Shown here in pieces: positions 25,212-35,640 of a stretch of 64,000 bases of DNA. Each line of letters begins with the position of its first letter. Position 1 is the first letter of the stretch. This DNA is from an uncultured Lachnospiraceae bacterium. Its GTDB lineage: Bacteria > Bacillota > Clostridia > Lachnospirales > Lachnospiraceae. The stretch is from NCBI GenBank assembly GCA_905233695.1, contig CAJODN010000016.1, positions 1 through 64,000 of the forward strand, read 5' to 3'. The notes beneath the pieces were generated by a model. That model was not told where the DNA came from. It made no database searches and saw only the letters and a list, made by a program, of their open reading frames with translations. A program made the position numbers and the translations under genes.

Positions 25212-28200
25212 TTATTCGTTAACAGCCTTCTTTAAGTCTTCTTCCTTATCAAGATTCTTCATAGCAGTAGAAAGCATAAGTTTTATTCTATTCAATTGGT
25301 TTACTTCAGACGCTCCCGGGTCGTAATCAATTGCTACGATGTTAGCCGTAGGGTTCATGTGACGTAATTTCTTGATAACGCCTTTACCAACTATATGGTT
25401 GGGCAGGCATCCGAAAGGCTGAATACATACTATATTGCTTGCACCACTCTCAATAAGCTCTAACATTTCCCCTGTAAGGAACCAACCCTCGCCTGTCTGG
25501 TTACCCACGGATACAACCTCCTTAGCGCCCTTGGCAAGATCCTCAATATGAGCGGGTGGCTCGAATCTCTCGCTTTCCTCGAATGCTTTTCTTGCTTCAC
25601 CGCGAAGCCACTCGAAGAACTTAATTCCGTAGTTACTAATTCTCTTCGACTTCTTACTCATGCCGAGATTCTCTTCCTTGAAATTATTGTTATAGAAGCA
25701 ATAGAGAAGGAAATCCGTAAGATCGGGGATTACCGCTTCCGCGCCTTCCTGCTCAAGTAAGTCAGCCAAGTGGTTGTTGGCTGCAGGCAGGAATTTAACG
25801 AGAATCTCTCCCACAATTCCAACTCTTGGCTTCTTAATATCCCTGATCGGAAGTGTGTCGAAATCATGGATAATGTCTCGACACATTTTCTTATATTTCT
25901 TATGAGAGATATATCCTTCCTTAGTGACAAATTCTATAATCTCTTTTTTCCATTTCTCATGAAGAGCGTCGGTTGAACCGGGCACAGCCTCGTATGGTCT
26001 TACTCTGTATACACAGCGAAGGAAAATGTCTCCGAATATCAGGGCATAGAGACCTCTCTGGATTAGGCTCGGCGTAAGCTTGAATCCGGGATTAGACTCA
26101 AGTCCGCTTAAGTTAATTGATATAACAGGAATTTCCGGATGGCCAATCTTTTCGAGTGCTCTTCTTATAAATCCTATATAGTTACTTGCACGACATCCAC
26201 CACCGGTCTGTGATATCAGAACAGCCGTCTTCGACAAGTCATATTCGCCACTTGTGATAGCCGTCATAATCTGTCCTACAACGATAAGTGACGGATAGCA
26301 GGCGTCGTTATTAACGAACTTAAGTCCCACGTCGACACATGTCCTTGCAGGCACATCGGGAATTACCATTTTATAGCCTGCCGCATTAAATGCAGGTTCA
26401 ATTAACTCAAAGTGATAAGGCGCCATCTGAGGAGCAATGATTGTATGAGTTGTCTTCATCTTCTTCGTGAAGATTTTTCTGTTATAATTGGCAGGGACAA
26501 TTGTCCTCTCCTTCTTCTCCTTCTCGCGAACTCTGATTGCTGCAAGAAGAGATCTTATTCTGATACGAGCGGCACCTAAGTTATTAACTTCGTCGATCTT
26601 AAGACAAGTATAAATCTTACCCGAATCGGAAAGTATATCGTTAACACAATCAGTTGTTACGGCATCAAGTCCGCAACCGAATGAATTAAGCTGAATTAGA
26701 TCAAGATTCTCAGTCTTTTTAACATAATTTGCCGCAGCGTACATTCTTGAATGGAACATCCACTGATCCATAACAATAAGAGGTCTCTCAACATTTCCAA
26801 GATGGGAAATGGAATCCTCTGTAAGTACCGCGATGCCGTAAGAGTTGATAAGCTCAGGGATTCCGTGATTAATCTCGGGGTCCACATGGTAAGGACGACC
26901 TGCAAGAACGATTCCGCGTCTTCCGGTTTCCTCTAAGTACTTGAGAACTTCTTCGCCCTTGTCAGTCATATCTTGGCGGAAGGCATTCTGCTCAGCCCAT
27001 GCCTTACGACCGGCTTCTCTTACCTCTCCTTCGGGAATATCGGGAAATTCTTTTCCGAAGACTTTAATAAGTTGTTTAGTCAGTATCTCCTCACTGGTAA
27101 ATGCCATGAAAGGATTAAGGAATCTTACTTCGCCCCTTGTAATCTCATCCACGTTATTCTTAATATTTTCAGCATAAGATGTAACAATCGGACAATTATA
27201 GTGATTGTTGGAATCCGGGAATTCATTACGTTCGTACGGAATACAAGGATAGAATATGAAGTCCACATTACGCTCAATCAGCCACTGAATATGACCGTGG
27301 GCAAGCTTAGCGGGATAGCACTCCGACTCGCTTGGAATCGACTCTATTCCGAGCTCATATATTTTCCTGGTGGAACGGGGAGACAGCATAACATGGAAGC
27401 CAAGTTCCTTAAAGAATGTCGCCCAGTAAGGGTAGTTCTCGTACAGGTTAAGAACCCTGGGGATACCCACTGTTCCTCTGGTTGCATGCTCCTTCTGAAG
27501 GGGCGGATATGCAAAAACTCTCTTGTATTTATAATCGTAAAGGTTAGGAATATTGTCCTTATTCTTCTCTTCCCCGAGACCTCTCTCACATCTGTTACCT
27601 GTAATAAACTGTCTGTCTCCCGAAAATTTATTAATGGTAAGAAGGCAGTGATTATTACAGTGCTGACATCTTGTAAGTTCTGTCTTGAATGTCAGCTCAT
27701 TAATCTCATCAATTGAAAGTGTTGTGGTTGTAGGATTCTCAGCGTAGCGTTCCTTCGCAATAAGGGCAGCACCGAATGCTCCCATAATTCCCGCAATGTC
27801 GGGACGAATGGCCTCTACACCTGATATGCTCTCGAAGCTTCGAAGGACTGCATCATTATAAAATGTTCCACCTTGCACAACAACATTTTCACCAAGATCC
27901 GATGCATCGGATAACTTAATAACCTTAAATAGTGCGTTCTTAATTACGGAATATGCAAGACCGGCTGAAATATCCGCAACGCTTGCACCTTCCTTCTGCG
28001 CCTGCTTTACCTTGGAATTCATGAATACCGTACATCTTGTTCCCAGGTCAATGGGATGCTCCGCAAAAAGCGCTTCCTTGGCAAAGTCTTTAACGGAATA
28101 ATTAAGTGACTTCGCAAATGTCTCGATAAAGGAACCGCAACCCGAAGAGCAAGCCTCGTTAAGCTGAACGGAATCAACGGTGTTATTCTTAATCTTGATA

Positions 28201-29489
28201 CATTTCATATCCTGACCGCCGATGTCAAGGATACAATCAACCTTGGGATTAAAAAATGCAGCCGCATAGTAGTGTGCAACCGTCTCAACCTCTCCGTCGT
28301 CAAGCATAAGCGCTGACTTAAGAAGCGCCTCGCCGTAACCGGTTGAACATGAATGAACTATCGATGCCTCCTTGGGGAGTAGTTCATATATTTCCTTCAT
28401 TGCCTTAATACAAGTCTTAAGGGGACTACCGTTATTGTTATCGTAAAATGAGTATAGAAGACCGCCCTCTTCGTCAACAAGGGCAACCTTAGTTGTGGTT
28501 GAACCTGCGTCAATTCCGAGGTAGCAGTTACCTTTATAATTCTTGATATCGGAAGTCTTAATATGATGACTGTTGTGTCTCTCAGTGAACTCGTTATAGG
28601 CTATCTCATTTTCAAAGAGAGGCTCCATTCTGGCAACCTCGAATTCCATTACGATGTCGGAATCAAGCTTATCTAAGATAGTCTTAAGCTCGGTAATACT
28701 CTCCTTCTTACAATTCATGGCAGAACCGATTGCTGCAAATAGGTGAGAATTATCGGGAGCGATTGTGTGCTCATCATCGAGCTTAAGAGTCCTAATGAAT
28801 GTCTCTTTCAGTTGATCTAAGAAATGTAACGGACCGCCGAGGAATGCGACGTGACCTCTTATAGGTTTACCGCAGGCAAGACCTGATATTGTCTGATTGA
28901 CAACCGCCTGGAATATGGATGCGGAAAGATCCTCTCTCGTAGCACCTTCATTGATAAGGGGCTGTATATCGGTCTTCGCGAACACACCGCAACGTGCTGC
29001 GATTGGATATATGGCCTTGTAGCTTTTAGCATACTCATTAAGACCGGCGGCATCAGTTTGAATAAGGGATGCCATCTGGTCTATGAATGAACCTGTACCG
29101 CCGGCACAGATACCGTTCATCCTCTGTTCCACATTGCCGTTTTCAAAATAAATAATCTTGGCATCTTCACCGCCAAGCTCGATTGCAACGTCGGTCTTGG
29201 GCGCATAGTATGTAAGCGCCGTAGACACGGAGATAACCTCCTGTACGAAGGGAATCTCTAAGTGCTTCGCAAGTGTCAGCCCGCCGGAACCCGTAATCAT
29301 GGGCATAACCCTGATTGGTCCCGTAACCTTATATGCCTTCTTAAGAAGGTCTTGAAGTGTCTCTCTAATGTTAGCAAAATGCCTCTCATAATCCGAGAAC
29401 ACAAGCTTATTCTCATCATCAAGAACCGCGACCTTAACAGTCGTTGAACCTATATCTATTCCTAACTTGTATAATGTTCCTGAACTCAT
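25212..29489 (-). CDS. Giant acyl-CoA dehydratase activase (BadF/HgdC-type tandem ATPase with DUF2229)
   Basis: The 1425-residue protein has two BadF/BcrA-type ATPase modules, beginning [14 protein letters not shown] (about 8) and [15 protein letters not shown] (about 322), each with a GGEDAK or GGQDMK motif and the Fe4S4-ligand region containing [11 protein letters not shown] or [15 protein letters not shown]2229 region starts with [11 protein letters not shown] (about 660) and ends in a dehydratase-like portion with [13 protein letters not shown]. Family members use ATP to give one low-potential electron to radical dehydratases. No dehydratase subunits are nearby, so the target is unknown. 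Strong promoter at 29529-29557. Confidence 0.9.
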   Translation of the reverse strand: MSSGTLYKLGIDIGSTTVKVAVLDDENKLVFSDYERHFANIRETLQDLLKKAYKVTGPIRVMPMITGSGGLTLAKHLEIPFVQEVISVSTALTYYAPKTDVAIELGGEDAKIIYFENGNVEQRMNGICAGGTGSFIDQMASLIQTDAAGLNEYAKSYKAIYPIAARCGVFAKTDIQPLINEGATREDLSASIFQAVVNQTISGLACGKPIRGHVAFLGGPLHFLDQLKETFIRTLKLDDEHTIAPDNSHLFAAIGSAMNCKKESITELKTILDKLDSDIVMEFEVARMEPLFENEIAYNEFTERHNSHHIKTSDIKNYKGNCYLGIDAGSTTTKVALVDEEGGLLYSFYDNNNGSPLKTCIKAMKEIYELLPKEASIVHSCSTGYGEALLKSALMLDDGEVETVAHYYAAAFFNPKVDCILDIGGQDMKCIKIKNNTVDSVQLNEACSSGCGSFIETFAKSLNYSVKDFAKEALFAEHPIDLGTRCTVFMNSKVKQAQKEGASVADISAGLAYSVIKNALFKVIKLSDASDLGENVVVQGGTFYNDAVLRSFESISGVEAIRPDIAGIMGAFGAALIAKERYAENPTTTTLSIDEINELTFKTELTRCQHCNNHCLLTINKFSGDRQFITGNRCERGLGEEKNKDNIPNLYDYKYKRVFAYPPLQKEHATRGTVGIPRVLNLYENYPYWATFFKELGFHVMLSPRSTRKIYELGIESIPSESECYPAKLAHGHIQWLIERNVDFIFYPCIPYERNEFPDSNNHYNCPIVTSYAENIKNNVDEITRGEVRFLNPFMAFTSEEILTKQLIKVFGKEFPDIPEGEVREAGRKAWAEQNAFRQDMTDKGEEVLKYLEETGRRGIVLAGRPYHVDPEINHGIPELINSYGIAVLTEDSISHLGNVERPLIVMDQWMFHSRMYAAANYVKKTENLDLIQLNSFGCGLDAVTTDCVNDILSDSGKIYTCLKIDEVNNLGAARIRIRSLLAAIRVREKEKKERTIVPANYNRKIFTKKMKTTHTIIAPQMAPYHFELIEPAFNAAGYKMVIPDVPARTCVDVGLKFVNNDACYPSLIVVGQIMTAITSGEYDLSKTAVLISQTGGGCRASNYIGFIRRALEKIGHPEIPVISINLSGLESNPGFKLTPSLIQRGLYALIFGDIFLRCVYRVRPYEAVPGSTDALHEKWKKEIIEFVTKEGYISHKKYKKMCRDIIHDFDTLPIRDIKKPRVGIVGEILVKFLPAANNHLADLLEQEGAEAVIPDLTDFLLYCFYNNNFKEENLGMSKKSKRISNYGIKFFEWLRGEARKAFEESERFEPPAHIEDLAKGAKEVVSVGNQTGEGWFLTGEMLELIESGASNIVCIQPFGCLPNHIVGKGVIKKLRHMNPTANIVAIDYDPGASEVNQLNRIKLMLSTAMKNLDKEEDLKKAVNE

Positions 29490-29520
29490 AGATTACCTCT
29501 CTATAATCACAATACACACG

Positions 29521-29557
29521 TATTCTACATTATAGAATAGTATTTATGGAGTTTCAA
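29521..29557 (-). promoter_or_regulatory. Sigma-A promoter with overlapping inverted repeat, upstream of the activase
   Basis: TTGAAA, 17 bases, TATAAT on the minus strand (29529-29557). A 7-bp inverted repeat, TATTCTA-CATTA-TAGAATA (29521-29539), covers the -10 box and could be a repressor site. The rest of the gap to 29720 shows no gene. Confidence 0.75.
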
Positions 29558-29719
29558 CAGACGAAATAGACAATTTTTTGCGGTTTAGAAATGGGATTTT
29601 ATATGATTGGCGCATATCCGGTGTCGCTCTGGTGTTGTGCCTATAGATTTGGGGGTGTGCTTTATGGAGTAATGGGCGGATTATCTGGCTCTGCTACGTA
29701 GTTGATTATTGAAATATAG

Positions 29720-29754
29720 AAATAAAAGACCGCCAACCCGGTAAAGGTTAGCGG
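29720..29754 (-). terminator. Terminator of the pur/ABC operon
   Basis: CCGCTAACC and GGTTGGCGG pair with one mismatch, then TCTTTTATTT follows on the minus strand. It lies 60 bases after the permease stop codon. Confidence 0.8.
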
Positions 29755-29813
29755 AGATATGTGTGCAAGTATGCAGTATTAAGATACATCTAATTTTTCC
29801 ATGTCAGGAACTT

Positions 29814-31415
29814 CTACAGTTTCCTCGCAGCCTTCTTAACTGCCATAAAGAGTATCAGCGTTATCACACCGAAGAGAACGAATGCGCCGATGCAGAACAC
29901 TACGGTGCTTACGCCGAAGATAAACGATACGATTCCAAGGGTTGCTGCAATAAGAGATAAAAAGATATTAGAAACTATGTAGATGCCGTTGGCAGCGCCA
30001 CGCTTTATAACTTCCAGCTCGTTATCCCAGTCGAATCTTGCGAAACGAATTCCGAGAAGCTCACCGAATACAGTGGAGAAACCGCAGAGCACCAACATAA
30101 GTATAAGAAACAGAATTACTTCTATCACATTTCCACCGAACTTAAATCCAAGTATCAGTGTTGCTAATACCCCTACAGGAGTATATAAAATGTAATTAAA
30201 AATCATCTTACCCTTGATAAGATTCCAGCCGTCTATGGGGAGCGACCTTACAATCCAGACACTCTTACCCTCCAGTGAATATGATATGGGCGTTGTAGGT
30301 GCCATTCCGATGAAGAAATATATAATAAAGGGCAGTGCCGACAGCATTACCGTCTTATCCACAGGCGCACCGGGTGCAAAAAGCTTAACCACCGTATCCA
30401 TATCGAAGAAAAGTGATGCGATAGTAAGAACCACAATAAGCACAATTCCTATACCTGTGTTAATCAAGTAATTATTCGAGCCCTTGAAACGAAGAAATTC
30501 ATTATTAACAACCGCTCCCACAACACTTCTGGTCTTCTGCTTAGACATTTTGAATTCCTTATGAAATGCCTTGACCTTAAGCCTTGTATTAATCTGTCTG
30601 TAGAAACGACTTATTATTATAAAATATAATTCAAAGAGGCCGACTGATACGACAATAAACAGGAATATATAGCCGAAGCTTCCGGAAATCGCCTGCTGAA
30701 GCCAATACGCCGGAAGATAATAATTGGCAGTCTCAATCATGAACGAGGAAATGTTCATTCCGATAGCGTCAACTCCCACTGTCTTAAAGAGCCATTCGAA
30801 GAAGAACCTTGAGAAAAAGCAAAGTATGATAAAGATAATCGTAAGAACAATCTGGACTACCCTCTTATATTTGAATTTACCGCCGGCACCTGTTATAAGG
30901 CTTCCGAGTGCCGTAGCAACAACCATTGGAATCATGGGTACAAGAAGAGACAGCATGAACCAGATAACTGCTCCGAATACAGTAAGATTCGAGAATATAA
31001 AGCATGCAACAATTGCGGGAATCATAACAACAAGAGTCGTTCCCAAATTGAATACATACATGTAAAGAAACTTGGCACTTGCTATTGTCTTCACAGAAAA
31101 GGGAAGTGCCATAAGCATATCATATTCCTTGAATGCGAACATGTATCCGTTGGTCTTAAGCAGTGTGAATATAAGGGTAATCGCAGAAATAGCCACCGTT
31201 GTCATAATGGGAACAGCCACTGCATCCTTATCAATCCATGATATGAACATACTTATTGTAAATATAATTCCGGCAAGGAGAATATAGAGAATCGTCTTAC
31301 CGATAAGTGCACCGATAAGACCGCCTTTTCCTTTGCCGGTCGTATGCTTTAAGGCATTAACTGTAGAATGCGCTTTTAATTCGTATTTTAAAAGGGTAGC
31401 GAGCTTACTATTCAT
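29814..31415 (-). CDS. ABC transporter permease (ABC-2-like exporter)
   Basis: The 533-residue protein has about 12 hydrophobic segments in two blocks (about 35-245 and 310-530). Its layout fits permeases of the type paired with a single ATPase in Firmicutes. The conserved cytoplasmic stretch LIKGKMIFNYILYTPVGV can be seen. The start overlaps the upstream ATPase gene by 8 bases, so they are translated as a pair. The substrate is unknown, and no signature for antibiotic or peptide export was recognised. Confidence 0.85.
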   Translation of the reverse strand: MNSKLATLLKYELKAHSTVNALKHTTGKGKGGLIGALIGKTILYILLAGIIFTISMFISWIDKDAVAVPIMTTVAISAITLIFTLLKTNGYMFAFKEYDMLMALPFSVKTIASAKFLYMYVFNLGTTLVVMIPAIVACFIFSNLTVFGAVIWFMLSLLVPMIPMVVATALGSLITGAGGKFKYKRVVQIVLTIIFIILCFFSRFFFEWLFKTVGVDAIGMNISSFMIETANYYLPAYWLQQAISGSFGYIFLFIVVSVGLFELYFIIISRFYRQINTRLKVKAFHKEFKMSKQKTRSVVGAVVNNEFLRFKGSNNYLINTGIGIVLIVVLTIASLFFDMDTVVKLFAPGAPVDKTVMLSALPFIIYFFIGMAPTTPISYSLEGKSVWIVRSLPIDGWNLIKGKMIFNYILYTPVGVLATLILGFKFGGNVIEVILFLILMLVLCGFSTVFGELLGIRFARFDWDNELEVIKRGAANGIYIVSNIFLSLIAATLGIVSFIFGVSTVVFCIGAFVLFGVITLILFMAVKKAARKL

Positions 31416-32178
31416 TCTTCCAAGCCCCCTCCGTAGTTATACCTTGCTTTGCCGTCTCCGTGATCGCACCTTGCTCAGCGACTTCCATAAAGACATCTTC
31501 AAGAGACTTATCACCCTTGATATCTTCCATGGAACCGGTTGCAACAAGCTTACCCTTCTTAATAATTGCAACCTTATTACACAATTTCTCTGCCACATCA
31601 AGAACGTGAGTCGAGAAGAACACAAGAGACCCTTCCTTACACCTCTCATGCATAATATTCTTAAGAGTAAGTGTAGCCTTGGGATCGAGTCCCACGAAGG
31701 GCTCATCAAGTACGAACACCTTAGGCTCGTGAATAAGGGCACCGATAATGGCAACCTTTTGCTTCATACCGTGGGAATAAGAAGAAATAATATCACCCAG
31801 ACTCGATGTGATCTCGAACATATCGGCATACTTGGTAATGCGCTCGGTTCTAACCTCTTCCGTTAGGCCGAATACATCGCTTATGAAATTAAGATACTGT
31901 ATTCCCGTTAAATGCTCATACAAATCGGGATTATCCGGAATATACGCTGTTACCTCTTTACATTTCATAGGTTCATCCTTAACGGAATGACCTTCTATAA
32001 GAATCTCACCTTCATCGAAATCCATTACGCCAACAAGAGCTTTAATCGTTGTACTCTTACCCGCGCCGTTATGTCCGATGAATCCGAAGATATCGCCGTC
32101 TTCGATTGTCAACGACAAGTTGTCAACAGCTTTAACACCCTTAGTATATTCCATTGTGAAATTCTTAATCTCAACCAT
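31408..32178 (-). CDS. ABC transporter ATP-binding protein
   Basis: The 256-residue ATPase has Walker A GHNGAGKST, the signature SYSHGMKQK (variant of LSGGQ), Walker B VFVLDEPFVGLDP and the switch His in FFSTHVLD. It energises the permease encoded by the overlapping downstream gene. It begins 18 bases after purD with an intact RBS, so it is probably part of the pur transcript, an odd partner for purine synthesis. C-terminal residues past 230 are repetitive (AEQGAITETAKQGITTEG). Confidence 0.93.
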   Translation of the reverse strand: MVEIKNFTMEYTKGVKAVDNLSLTIEDGDIFGFIGHNGAGKSTTIKALVGVMDFDEGEILIEGHSVKDEPMKCKEVTAYIPDNPDLYEHLTGIQYLNFISDVFGLTEEVRTERITKYADMFEITSSLGDIISSYSHGMKQKVAIIGALIHEPKVFVLDEPFVGLDPKATLTLKNIMHERCKEGSLVFFSTHVLDVAEKLCNKVAIIKKGKLVATGSMEDIKGDKSLEDVFMEVAEQGAITETAKQGITTEGAWKNE

Positions 32179-32196
32179 AACTATTTCTCACCCTGA

Positions 32197-33468
32197 TTAT
32201 GCTTCGTCTATCGCTTTACCGATATCATGTCTCATATATTTATTATCAAATTCTACCCACTCGGTAGCATCATATGCTTTCTTTCTTGCATCAAGAAGAT
32301 CACTTCCCTTAGCAGTTACACCAAGAACTCTTCCGCCGTTTGTTATATAGTTACCCGCTTCGTCAAATGCTGTTCCGGCGTGGAAGCAGTAATATTCTTC
32401 GTTATCAAACTTATCAAGACCGCTGATCTTAAATCCCTTCTCGTAAGATACGGGATAGCCGTTAGATGCAAGTACAACACATACTGCTGCATTATCTTCG
32501 AATTCAAGATTAATCTTATCAAGTGTTCCGTCGACGCATGCTTCCATAACATCGATAATATCATTTTTCATACGAGGGAGAACAACCTGTGCCTCCGGAT
32601 CTCCGAATCTGGCATTATATTCAAGAACCTTAGGACCATCCTCCGTAAGCATAAGACCGAAGAAGATAACACCCTTGAACGCCCTTCCTTCCTTAGCCAT
32701 TGCATCAACTGTTGCCTGGTAAATATTCTTCTTACAGAACTCGTCTACTTCATCAGTGTAGAATGGTGAAGGACTGAATGTTCCCATACCGCCGGTGTTA
32801 AGACCTGTATCGCCGTCGCCTGCTCTCTTATGATCCTGAGAAGAAGACATAATCTTAATTGTCTTACCGTCACAGAAAGAAAGAACTGACACTTCGTGAC
32901 CTGTCATGAATTCTTCCACAACCATGGTATTGCCGGCGCTTCCGAACTTCTTATCCTTCATAATTGTCTTAACGCCTTCAAGTGCCTCGTCTAGAGTATT
33001 ACAGATAAGTACGCCTTTACCAAGGGCAAGGCCGTCAGCCTTTAGAACGATTGGCATCTTGCTGTTCTTAATGTATTCTATTGCGTCGTCAGGATTATCG
33101 AAGTTCTCGTACTTAGCAGTAGGGATATCATATTTCTTCATTAAGTCCTTAGAGAAAGCCTTACTGCCTTCCAGGATTGCCGCCTTCTTGTCGGGGCCGA
33201 AGCACTTAAGACCGCGAGCGTTGAATACGTCTACGACGCCGCCAACTAACGGATCATCCATGCCGATAATCGTAAAGTCAATACTGTTCTCTTCTGCGAA
33301 GTCGGCGAGGGCTTCGAAATCCATTGCCTTAATTGGCACTATCTCTGCCACTTCCGAGATTCCGGCGTTACCCGGAGCGCAATACAATTTGTCTACTCTC
33401 TCTGACTTGGATGCTGCCATACAGATGGCATGTTCTCTTCCACCGCTACCTACTACTAATACTTTCAT
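32197..33468 (-). CDS. purD: Phosphoribosylamine-glycine ligase PurD
   Basis: This ATP-grasp enzyme joins 5-phosphoribosylamine and glycine to make GAR in step 2 of purine synthesis. The 423-residue protein begins MKVLVVGSGGREHAI, the typical start. The ATP-grasp core has KADGLALGKGV, MVVEEFMTG and NTGGMGTFSPSP; ARFGDPEAQVVLPRM forms the late catalytic loop. It is the last pur gene in the purE-purM-purN-purD run. Confidence 0.97.
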   Translation of the reverse strand: MKVLVVGSGGREHAICMAASKSERVDKLYCAPGNAGISEVAEIVPIKAMDFEALADFAEENSIDFTIIGMDDPLVGGVVDVFNARGLKCFGPDKKAAILEGSKAFSKDLMKKYDIPTAKYENFDNPDDAIEYIKNSKMPIVLKADGLALGKGVLICNTLDEALEGVKTIMKDKKFGSAGNTMVVEEFMTGHEVSVLSFCDGKTIKIMSSSQDHKRAGDGDTGLNTGGMGTFSPSPFYTDEVDEFCKKNIYQATVDAMAKEGRAFKGVIFFGLMLTEDGPKVLEYNARFGDPEAQVVLPRMKNDIIDVMEACVDGTLDKINLEFEDNAAVCVVLASNGYPVSYEKGFKISGLDKFDNEEYYCFHAGTAFDEAGNYITNGGRVLGVTAKGSDLLDARKKAYDATEWVEFDNKYMRHDIGKAIDEA

Positions 33469-33510
33469 AATCTAGTCTCCTCAGATGCTTAATATACTAC
33501 TTGAATCCTA

Positions 33511-34104
33511 CTATATATTACCTTTAGTCGCTATCATATCTATCGCTTTCGGCAGGATAACCCACTCAGCCTCTTCCATGACACGCCTCTGCAGTGTCTC
33601 AGGGGTGTCGTCCGGCTTTACTTCCACCGCTTTCTGGAGGATGATCGGGCCGGTATCCGTACCTTCATCCACGAAGTGAACCGTGGCACCGGTAATCTTG
33701 ACTCCGCGCTTAAGTGCTCCTTCGTGTACTTTAAGACCGTAGAAACCTTTTCCGCAAAATGACGGAATAAGGGACGGATGAATGTTTATTATCTTGCCTT
33801 CGTATTTTGCCACCATCTCTGCGGGAATATTAACGAGGAAGCCTGCAAGAACAATAAGGTCGGGGCTTACTCTGTCCATTTCCTCTACCAGCGCCTTATT
33901 GAAGTCGTCCCTGTCAGCAAATTCCTTCGGGCTTATGCATTTCCCGGGGATTCCGTTATCCTTCGCCCTTGTAAGAGCATAGGCATTGGCATTATTACTA
34001 ACGACTTCGACTATCTCCGTATTCCTAATAGTCTTATTATTGATACCGTCTATGATGGCCTGCAAGTTAGTTCCGCCACCTGATACAAGTACAACTATTT
34101 TCAT
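33511..34104 (-). CDS. purN: Phosphoribosylglycinamide formyltransferase PurN
   Basis: PurN transfers a formyl group from 10-formyl-THF to GAR. The 197-residue protein has the N-terminal GGGTNLQAI loop and the catalytic signature with HPSLIPSFCGKG, HEGALKRGVKITGATVHFVD and GPIILQ. The key Asn/His/Asp residues (in INIHPS and DEGTDTG) are present. It overlaps the end of purM by four bases (ATGA-type), a sign of coupled translation. Confidence 0.97.
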   Translation of the reverse strand: MKIVVLVSGGGTNLQAIIDGINNKTIRNTEIVEVVSNNANAYALTRAKDNGIPGKCISPKEFADRDDFNKALVEEMDRVSPDLIVLAGFLVNIPAEMVAKYEGKIINIHPSLIPSFCGKGFYGLKVHEGALKRGVKITGATVHFVDEGTDTGPIILQKAVEVKPDDTPETLQRRVMEEAEWVILPKAIDMIATKGNI

Positions 34105-35126
34105 TGTAAAATTACACCCTTCTCGCCTTTTTCCACATATCCTACTTCATATGCCTTCTCACCGGCGCTTTCAACTTTTGACATAACCTTGTCCTTGTCG
34201 GCGCTGTCTACTGCAATCACCATTCCGAGTCCCATGTTGAATGTGTTATACATCATCTCTTCTTCTATTCCGCCTGTCTTCTGAATAAGCTTAAAGATTG
34301 GCAGGATATCATAAGAATCCTTCTTAACCACTGCCATTACATTATCGGGAAGCATACGAGGAATATTCTCATAGAAGCCGCCGCCTGTAATATGTGAACA
34401 GCCGTGAATCCTTATTCCGGCATCCTTAATTGCCTTAAGCGCTTTAACATAGATAATCGTGGGACGAATCAGAGCTTCGCCCAGTGTCTCGCCCAGTTCA
34501 TCGTAATGTGTATTAAGACTTTCCGCAGTCATCTCGAATACATTTCTCACAAGGGAGAAGCCGTTAGAATGAACACCGCTTGATGCAATTCCTATAAGCA
34601 CATCGCCGTCCTTAATCTCTTCGCCCGTTATAATGTCTTTCCTGTCACACACGCCCACAGAAAATCCCGCAAGGTCATATTCATCCTCCGGCATAAGTCC
34701 CGGATGTTCTGCCGTCTCTCCTCCGATAAGTGCGCAACCGGACTGCTTACAGCCTTCAGCCACACCGCTTACTATTGTAGCAATCTTCTCGGGATAGTTC
34801 TTACCGCAAGCAATATAGTCAAGGAAGAAAAGTGGCTCTCCACCTGCGCAAGCAACGTCGTTAACGCACATTGCAACGGCATCGATTCCGATTGTGTCGT
34901 GCTTATCCATAAGGAATGCCAGCTTAACTTTCGTTCCGCAACCGTCTGTTCCCGAGAGAAGCACAGGGTCTTCCATATCTTTAATACCTGCCATGGAAAA
35001 TGCTCCCGAGAATCCACCAAGGCCACCGAGAACCTCGCTTCTCATAGTCCCCTTAACGCTTTCCTTCATAAGTTCAACAGACTTATATCCTGCTTCAATA
35101 TCTACACCGGATGATTTATAATCCAT
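34101..35126 (-). CDS. purM: Phosphoribosylformylglycinamidine cyclo-ligase PurM
   Basis: PurM closes FGAM to AIR using ATP. The ATG at 35126 (MDYKSSGVD) has AGGAGG upstream and matches the family's SGVDIxAG start, so the 21 extra upstream codons are dropped. The 341-residue protein has GGFSGAF, LLSGTDGCGTKVKLA, IGIDAVAMCVND, ALIGGETAEHPG and the C-terminal HITGGGFYENIPRML. It starts 11 bases after purE. Confidence 0.97.
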   Translation of the reverse strand: MDYKSSGVDIEAGYKSVELMKESVKGTMRSEVLGGLGGFSGAFSMAGIKDMEDPVLLSGTDGCGTKVKLAFLMDKHDTIGIDAVAMCVNDVACAGGEPLFFLDYIACGKNYPEKIATIVSGVAEGCKQSGCALIGGETAEHPGLMPEDEYDLAGFSVGVCDRKDIITGEEIKDGDVLIGIASSGVHSNGFSLVRNVFEMTAESLNTHYDELGETLGEALIRPTIIYVKALKAIKDAGIRIHGCSHITGGGFYENIPRMLPDNVMAVVKKDSYDILPIFKLIQKTGGIEEEMMYNTFNMGLGMVIAVDSADKDKVMSKVESAGEKAYEVGYVEKGEKGVILQ

Positions 35127-35136
35127 ACATTTCCTC

Positions 35137-35640
35137 CTATAAAAATGACTCGTAACCGTTCTTCTGTAACTTATCGTCCTTAGCTTCAACCCCGGCCTTC
35201 ATCTCTTCGGAATACGAAGCCAACTTCTCAGCCAAAGCATCATCGGAAGTCGAAAGTATCTTGGCAGCAAGAATTCCGGCATTCATTCCGCCGTTGATTG
35301 CAACCGTTGCAACGGGAATACCGCTTGGCATCTGCACTATTGAATAAAGGGAATCAACACCGCCGAGATCCGACGTCTTCATTGGAATTCCTATTACGGG
35401 ACCATTAAAAAGAGCCGCACACATACCCGGTAAATGTGCGGCTTTGCCTGCACCTGCAATTATGACCTTAACACCTCTGTCAGAAGCTGTTTTGGCATAA
35501 TCGTAGAAGATGTCCGGCTCCCTATGAGCCGATATTATTCTCATTTCATAATCGATACTGAACTTATCTAAGATTTCGGCTGCCTTACTCATTACAGGCA
35601 TATCCGAGTCACTACCCATTACAATACTAACTTTTGGCAT
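35137..35640 (-). CDS. purE: N5-carboxyaminoimidazole ribonucleotide mutase PurE
   Basis: PurE converts N5-CAIR to CAIR (or carboxylates AIR). The 167-residue protein has MGSDSDMPVM at the start, RIISAHREPD and AGAGKAAHLPGMCA in the active site, and GIPMKTS. AAGGAG lies upstream of the ATG. The first gene of the purine operon; its extended -10 promoter lies inside the tail of the surface-protein gene. PurK was not seen in this window. Confidence 0.97.
   Translation of the reverse strand: MPKVSIVMGSDSDMPVMSKAAEILDKFSIDYEMRIISAHREPDIFYDYAKTASDRGVKVIIAGAGKAAHLPGMCAALFNGPVIGIPMKTSDLGGVDSLYSIVQMPSGIPVATVAINGGMNAGILAAKILSTSDDALAEKLASYSEEMKAGVEAKDDKLQKNGYESFL

Noticed and set aside
26973..27716. 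Plus-strand open frame of 247 codons inside the activase gene
   Set aside because: The opposite strand encodes a well-conserved part of the 1425-residue activase; the plus frame has no family pattern or RBS.
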